Source: Holophagaceae bacterium UBA706
GTDB lineage: Bacteria; Acidobacteriota; Holophagae; Holophagales; Holophagaceae
Direction of reading: 5' to 3'
NCBI GenBank assembly: GCA_002298155.1
Contig: DBME01000236.1
Coordinates: 1 to 8,635 of the forward strand
Length of the DNA stretch: 8,635 bases
Both the position numbers and the translations under genes were made by a program. The notes beneath the pieces are model-generated. The model saw nothing but the letters and a program-made list of their open reading frames with translations, did no database searches and was not told the origin of the DNA. Below are positions 5,981 to 8,635 of this stretch, one piece after another. How positions within the stretch are numbered: the first letter of the stretch is position 1; each line of letters begins with the position of its first letter.

Positions 5981-7801
5981 TTGCGGCAGGATTTCCATCT
6001 GGTGAGGTTCTTCAGGGAGCAGGCCGTGGCCCGTTGCGCCAAGGTCGCGATGCGGGCCTACGGCGACGGCGTGCAGTTCACCTGGGCCGAGGTGGGCGAA
6101 CGCATGGACCTCATCGCCCGCGGCCTCATGGCCCTTGGGCACCGCTCCTGTGAAATGGTCGGCCTCTGCGGCCGGAACATGCCCGAATGGACCCAGGCCG
6201 ACCTGGGCATCCTGGCGGCCCGGGGCGTCCCGGTTCCGCTCTACCCCACGAGCAATGCGGAACAGGCCCGCTTCATCCTCCGCGACGCGGGCATCCGCAT
6301 CCTCTTCGCCGGGGAACAGACCCAGGTGGACCTCGGTATCGAGCTCCTGGACCAGGGTGAGATCACGCATCTGATCGCCCTGGACGCCACCGTGGACCTT
6401 CGGGGCCGGGAGGGCGTCATCGCCTTCCAGGACCTCCTCCGCCTGGGGGCGGATCCCGCCCTGGAGGCGCCCTTCCTCAGCCGCCTGGAAGAACTGCGGC
6501 CGGAGGATCTCTTCACCCTGGTGTACACCTCCGGCACCACCGGTGACCCCAAGGGCGTCATGCTCGACCACGCCAACATCGCGTCGGCCATGCACCTCCA
6601 TGACCTCCGCCTGGCGGTCACGCCGGACGACGTCTCCATGTGCATGCTGCCCCTGTGCCACATCTTCGAGCGCGCCTGGACCTTCTATGTGCTCTACCGC
6701 GGCGCCCTGAACGTGTACCTGCGGGATCCCCAGACCGTCGTGAAGGCCATCGGCGAGGTGCGCCCGACCCTCATGTGCTCGGTGCCCCGGGTCTATGAGA
6801 AGGCCTACGCCGGCATCCAGGCCCGCATGGGCAAGGCCGCCTGGCCCATGCGCAAGCTCTTCAACTGGTCCATGGGTGTCGCCCTGGCCGTCACCCGTCT
6901 TCAGATCGCCGGCCGGCGTCCGGGGCTGGGCCTGCGGGTCCGGCACCGCGTGGCCGACAAGCTGGTGCTCTCCAAGCTGCGCGGGCTCTTCGGCGGGCGC
7001 TGCCGCTTCCTGCCGGTGGCGGGCGCGAGCCTGGCCGACGACGTGAACCTCTTCTTCCAGGCGGTGGGCCTCAAGCTCAAGTACGGCTACGGCCTGTCCG
7101 AGACCTGCGCCACCGTGTCCTGCTGGGAGGACGGCTCCATGCCCCTTGGCACCATCGGACGCCCCCTCGAGGGGATCGAGGTGAAGCTGGGCGAGGAGAA
7201 CGAGCTCCTGGTCAAGGGCCCCACCATCATGCGCGGCTACTACAACCGCCCCGAGGACACCGCCAAGGTCATGACCGCCGACGGATTCCTGCGCACCGGC
7301 GACGCCGGGGCCATGGACGCCCAGGGCAACCTCATCTTCACCGAGCGCATCAAGGAGCTCATGAAGACCTCAAACGGCCAGTATGTCGCGCCCCAGCGGG
7401 TGGAAGGGACCCTGGCCAAGGACGCCTACATCGAGCAGGTGGCCATCATCGCCGACAGCCGCAACTTCGTCTCGGCCCTCATCGTGCCCTACTTCGACCG
7501 CCTGGAGGAGTTCGCCCGGGAGAAGGGTCTCACCTACCGCAACCCCTCCGAGCTCCTGCGCCACAGCAAGGTGGTGGAGTTCTTCGAGTCCCGCATCCTG
7601 GAGCTCCAGAAGGGACTGGCCAAGTACGAGCAGGTCAAGAAGTTCACCCTTCTCTCCCGGCCCTTCTCCATGGACCTGGGCGAGATCACCCCCACCCTCA
7701 AGCTCCGCCGGAAGTCCATCGAGAAGGCCTTCCGCAAGGAGATCGAGGCGATGTACGCCGCTCTACCGGGTCTTCCGCGGACGCCTAAGGCCGGGAGCTG
7801 A
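5981..7801 (+). CDS. Long-chain acyl-CoA synthetase, AMP-forming (FAA1/FadD-like)
   Basis: This enzyme should activate fatty acids with ATP and CoA to acyl-CoA for degradation or lipid synthesis, in the cytosol or at the inner membrane. With a TTG start at 5981 it has 606 residues, as expected for the COG1022 (FAA1-type) family. Motifs, numbered from that start: YTSGTTGDPKG (182-192, AMP/phosphate loop), YGYGLSET (368-375), RTGD (438-441), the hinge and C-domain segment KELMKTSNGQYVAP (about 458-471), and GEITPTLKLRRK (567-578), whose K574 is the likely catalytic lysine. The frame stays open up to an ATG at 5801, but the added 60 residues resemble nothing known and would place the promoter and leader hairpin inside the gene. 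TTG with GGAG upstream is therefore preferred; GTG at 6002 is a fallback. The 3' end overlaps the convergent trmO gene by 39 bp. Acyl chain preference cannot be read from the sequence. Confidence 0.9.
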   Translation: MRQDFHLVRFFREQAVARCAKVAMRAYGDGVQFTWAEVGERMDLIARGLMALGHRSCEMVGLCGRNMPEWTQADLGILAARGVPVPLYPTSNAEQARFILRDAGIRILFAGEQTQVDLGIELLDQGEITHLIALDATVDLRGREGVIAFQDLLRLGADPALEAPFLSRLEELRPEDLFTLVYTSGTTGDPKGVMLDHANIASAMHLHDLRLAVTPDDVSMCMLPLCHIFERAWTFYVLYRGALNVYLRDPQTVVKAIGEVRPTLMCSVPRVYEKAYAGIQARMGKAAWPMRKLFNWSMGVALAVTRLQIAGRRPGLGLRVRHRVADKLVLSKLRGLFGGRCRFLPVAGASLADDVNLFFQAVGLKLKYGYGLSETCATVSCWEDGSMPLGTIGRPLEGIEVKLGEENELLVKGPTIMRGYYNRPEDTAKVMTADGFLRTGDAGAMDAQGNLIFTERIKELMKTSNGQYVAPQRVEGTLAKDAYIEQVAIIADSRNFVSALIVPYFDRLEEFAREKGLTYRNPSELLRHSKVVEFFESRILELQKGLAKYEQVKKFTLLSRPFSMDLGEITPTLKLRRKSIEKAFRKEIEAMYAALPGLPRTPKAGS

Positions 7802-8290
7802 CCGCAGGCCCGTGGCCTCGTCCACGTCGTCGATCCACCCTGCCCGCGCCTCGGGGAAGGCATCGGCGTAGGGGACGTAGGGCTTGATGTCCAGCACGGG
7901 CGTGCCGTCCAGAAGGTCCACGCCGCGCAGCCGCAAGGTGCGGCCATCCACCCCGGCCAGTTCCACCGCCGAGAGGCCGATGGCGTTGGGCCGGTGGGGG
8001 GAGCGGGTGGCGAACACCCCGCGTTTCACCCGGGGTCCCCGGGGCGGGCGGACCGTGGGGGCCCACCCCTCGCTGCGGTGCAGCACGAAGACCACCCAGA
8101 TCCGTTCGAAGCCCTCCAGGTCGCGCAGCGTCTCCTCGGGGAGCCCGGGGTCCAGTTCCAGGACGGCCTCGTCCAGGGCCCCGGTCCCGGGCTGCACCGT
8201 GGGCTGGTGGGGCGCATCGATGCGCTGGGTGTAGGGGGACCGGATGAACCCGATGGGTGCGAAGGACCAGGTCTGGAGCGGATCAGCCAT
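7763..8290 (-). CDS. trmO: tRNA (adenine37-N6)-methyltransferase TrmO (TsaA/UPF0066 family)
   Basis: TrmO uses S-adenosylmethionine to methylate N6-threonylcarbamoyl-adenosine at position 37 of threonine tRNA, a fine-tuning decoding modification. The 175-residue product shows the family hallmarks: PIGFIRSPY (12-20), FERIWVVFVLHR (61-72), RPPR (81-84), GVFATRSPHRPNAIGLS (91-107) and DLLDGTPVLDIKPYVPYAD (125-143). The usual RPNPIG reads RPNAIG here. It consists of the SAM-binding domain only, without the C-terminal extension of the E. coli protein (about 235 residues); short forms are common in bacteria. Met at 8290 is chosen because homologues begin shortly before the PIGxIRSPY segment. An upstream in-frame ATG at 8335 would add 15 residues without clear family support; neither start has a strong ribosome site. 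The gene converges on the acyl-CoA synthetase, overlapping its last 13 codons, and diverges from the next gene. Confidence 0.9.
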   Translation of the reverse strand: MADPLQTWSFAPIGFIRSPYTQRIDAPHQPTVQPGTGALDEAVLELDPGLPEETLRDLEGFERIWVVFVLHRSEGWAPTVRPPRGPRVKRGVFATRSPHRPNAIGLSAVELAGVDGRTLRLRGVDLLDGTPVLDIKPYVPYADAFPEARAGWIDDVDEATGLRSAPGLRRPRKTR

Positions 8291-8361
8291 CCAGGCAGCG
8301 TAGCGCGGTTTTCCATTGGATGGGAAAGGCCGCATGGTATCGTCACGGTTCTGGGGGATGC

Positions 8362-8635
8362 ATGAACGCTCGGCGATGGGTACTGCCCCTGGTGGCCGTC
8401 GCGGCCCAGGCCCAGGGGGTCACGGAGAACGAGCGGCTGGTGCAGCTCTCCGCCGTGCTGGTCACGGGCACGGGCTACACCCGGGCGGAGAAGGTCCGCG
8501 CCATCAACGAGATCAGCGACATGCGGACCACCAGCGGCCTGGCCGCGGGCATGCTCTTCGACCGCGCCAACATCCGCTTCGAGGAGGACGAAATGGTGCG
8601 GGAGGCCGCCGCCCTCGGCCTGCGCAACACCTGCG
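8362..8635 (+). CDS. Putative exported protein with HEAT-like helices (partial, 3' end cut off)
   Basis: The open frame runs from ATG at 8362 through the window edge; 91 codons are visible. Residues 1-19 (MNARRWVLPLVAVAAQAQG) look like a short signal peptide with possible cleavage after AQA or AQG. The rest is predicted helical. Segments RAEKVRAINEISDM (41-54) and MVREAAALGLRNTC (78-91) resemble HEAT or Armadillo-type repeat helices, spaced about 37 residues, suggesting a periplasmic scaffold or binding protein. That fold is an inference from pattern only. G/C-rich third positions support real coding. A G-run (8353-8357) lies upstream but is too close for an ideal ribosome site. An overlapping ATG at 8358 opens a frame with Arg/Gly/Pro-rich, shadow-like composition, so it was not chosen. 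The gene diverges from trmO with 71 bp between starts. I do not recognise a specific family. Confidence 0.6.
   Translation, partial: MNARRWVLPLVAVAAQAQGVTENERLVQLSAVLVTGTGYTRAEKVRAINEISDMRTTSGLAAGMLFDRANIRFEEDEMVREAAALGLRNTC

Noticed and set aside
5978..6946. A 322-codon minus-strand frame across the acyl-CoA synthetase
   Set aside because: Antisense shadow of a conserved gene with Gly/His/Asp-rich composition.
7884..8365. Plus-strand frames opposite trmO
   Set aside because: They are shadows of the TrmO gene, whose motifs are unmistakable on the minus strand.

Overview
This window is GC-rich, densely coding bacterial DNA with mostly G/C third codon positions, and mixed ATG, GTG and TTG starts. 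The genes suggest a Gram-negative-type, polysaccharide-degrading heterotroph. The overall style (short-form alpha-glucan phosphorylase, Gly-rich lipoprotein linker, FAA1-type acyl-CoA synthetase, CTCAGCG palindromes) would fit Acidobacteriota such as the Holophagae. No marker gene is present, so that taxonomic guess is weak.

Bases 16-5578 (+) form a tight three-gene alpha-glucan operon with gaps of 12 and 16 bp. It holds a secreted MalS-like alpha-amylase (GH13), a compact cytosolic alpha-glucan phosphorylase (GT35) and a pullulanase-type debranching lipoprotein (GH13). Together they describe a route from branched alpha-glucan to glucose 1-phosphate. The lipoprotein would cut alpha-1,6 branches at the cell surface or in the periplasm, the amylase would shorten the chains, and the phosphorylase would act on maltodextrins inside the cell. 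No transporter or regulator is in view. The window begins 15 bp before the first start codon, so the operon promoter and any upstream genes lie outside.

Bases 5579-5980 are non-coding and hold the most unusual DNA here. First comes a 141-bp imperfect palindrome (5620-5760) whose arms carry iterated CTCAGC units. Then comes a stretch with no recognisable content, then a perfect TATAAT box (5920-5925). A terminator-like hairpin with a U-tract (5932-5970) follows, ending right at the ribosome binding site of the next gene.

Bases 5981-7801 (+) encode a long-chain acyl-CoA synthetase (AMP-forming), probably starting at TTG. Its 3' end overlaps by 39 bp the convergent gene on the minus strand (7763-8290), the tRNA methyltransferase TrmO. 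Divergent from trmO, a partial gene (8362 to the window end) encodes a putatively exported protein with HEAT-like helices. These last three genes have no visible link to glucan metabolism.

I found no mobile element gene, CRISPR array, tRNA, rRNA or defence system. The glucan genes are recognisable families. The intergenic palindrome and the promoter-hairpin leader are the places where something undescribed could lie.
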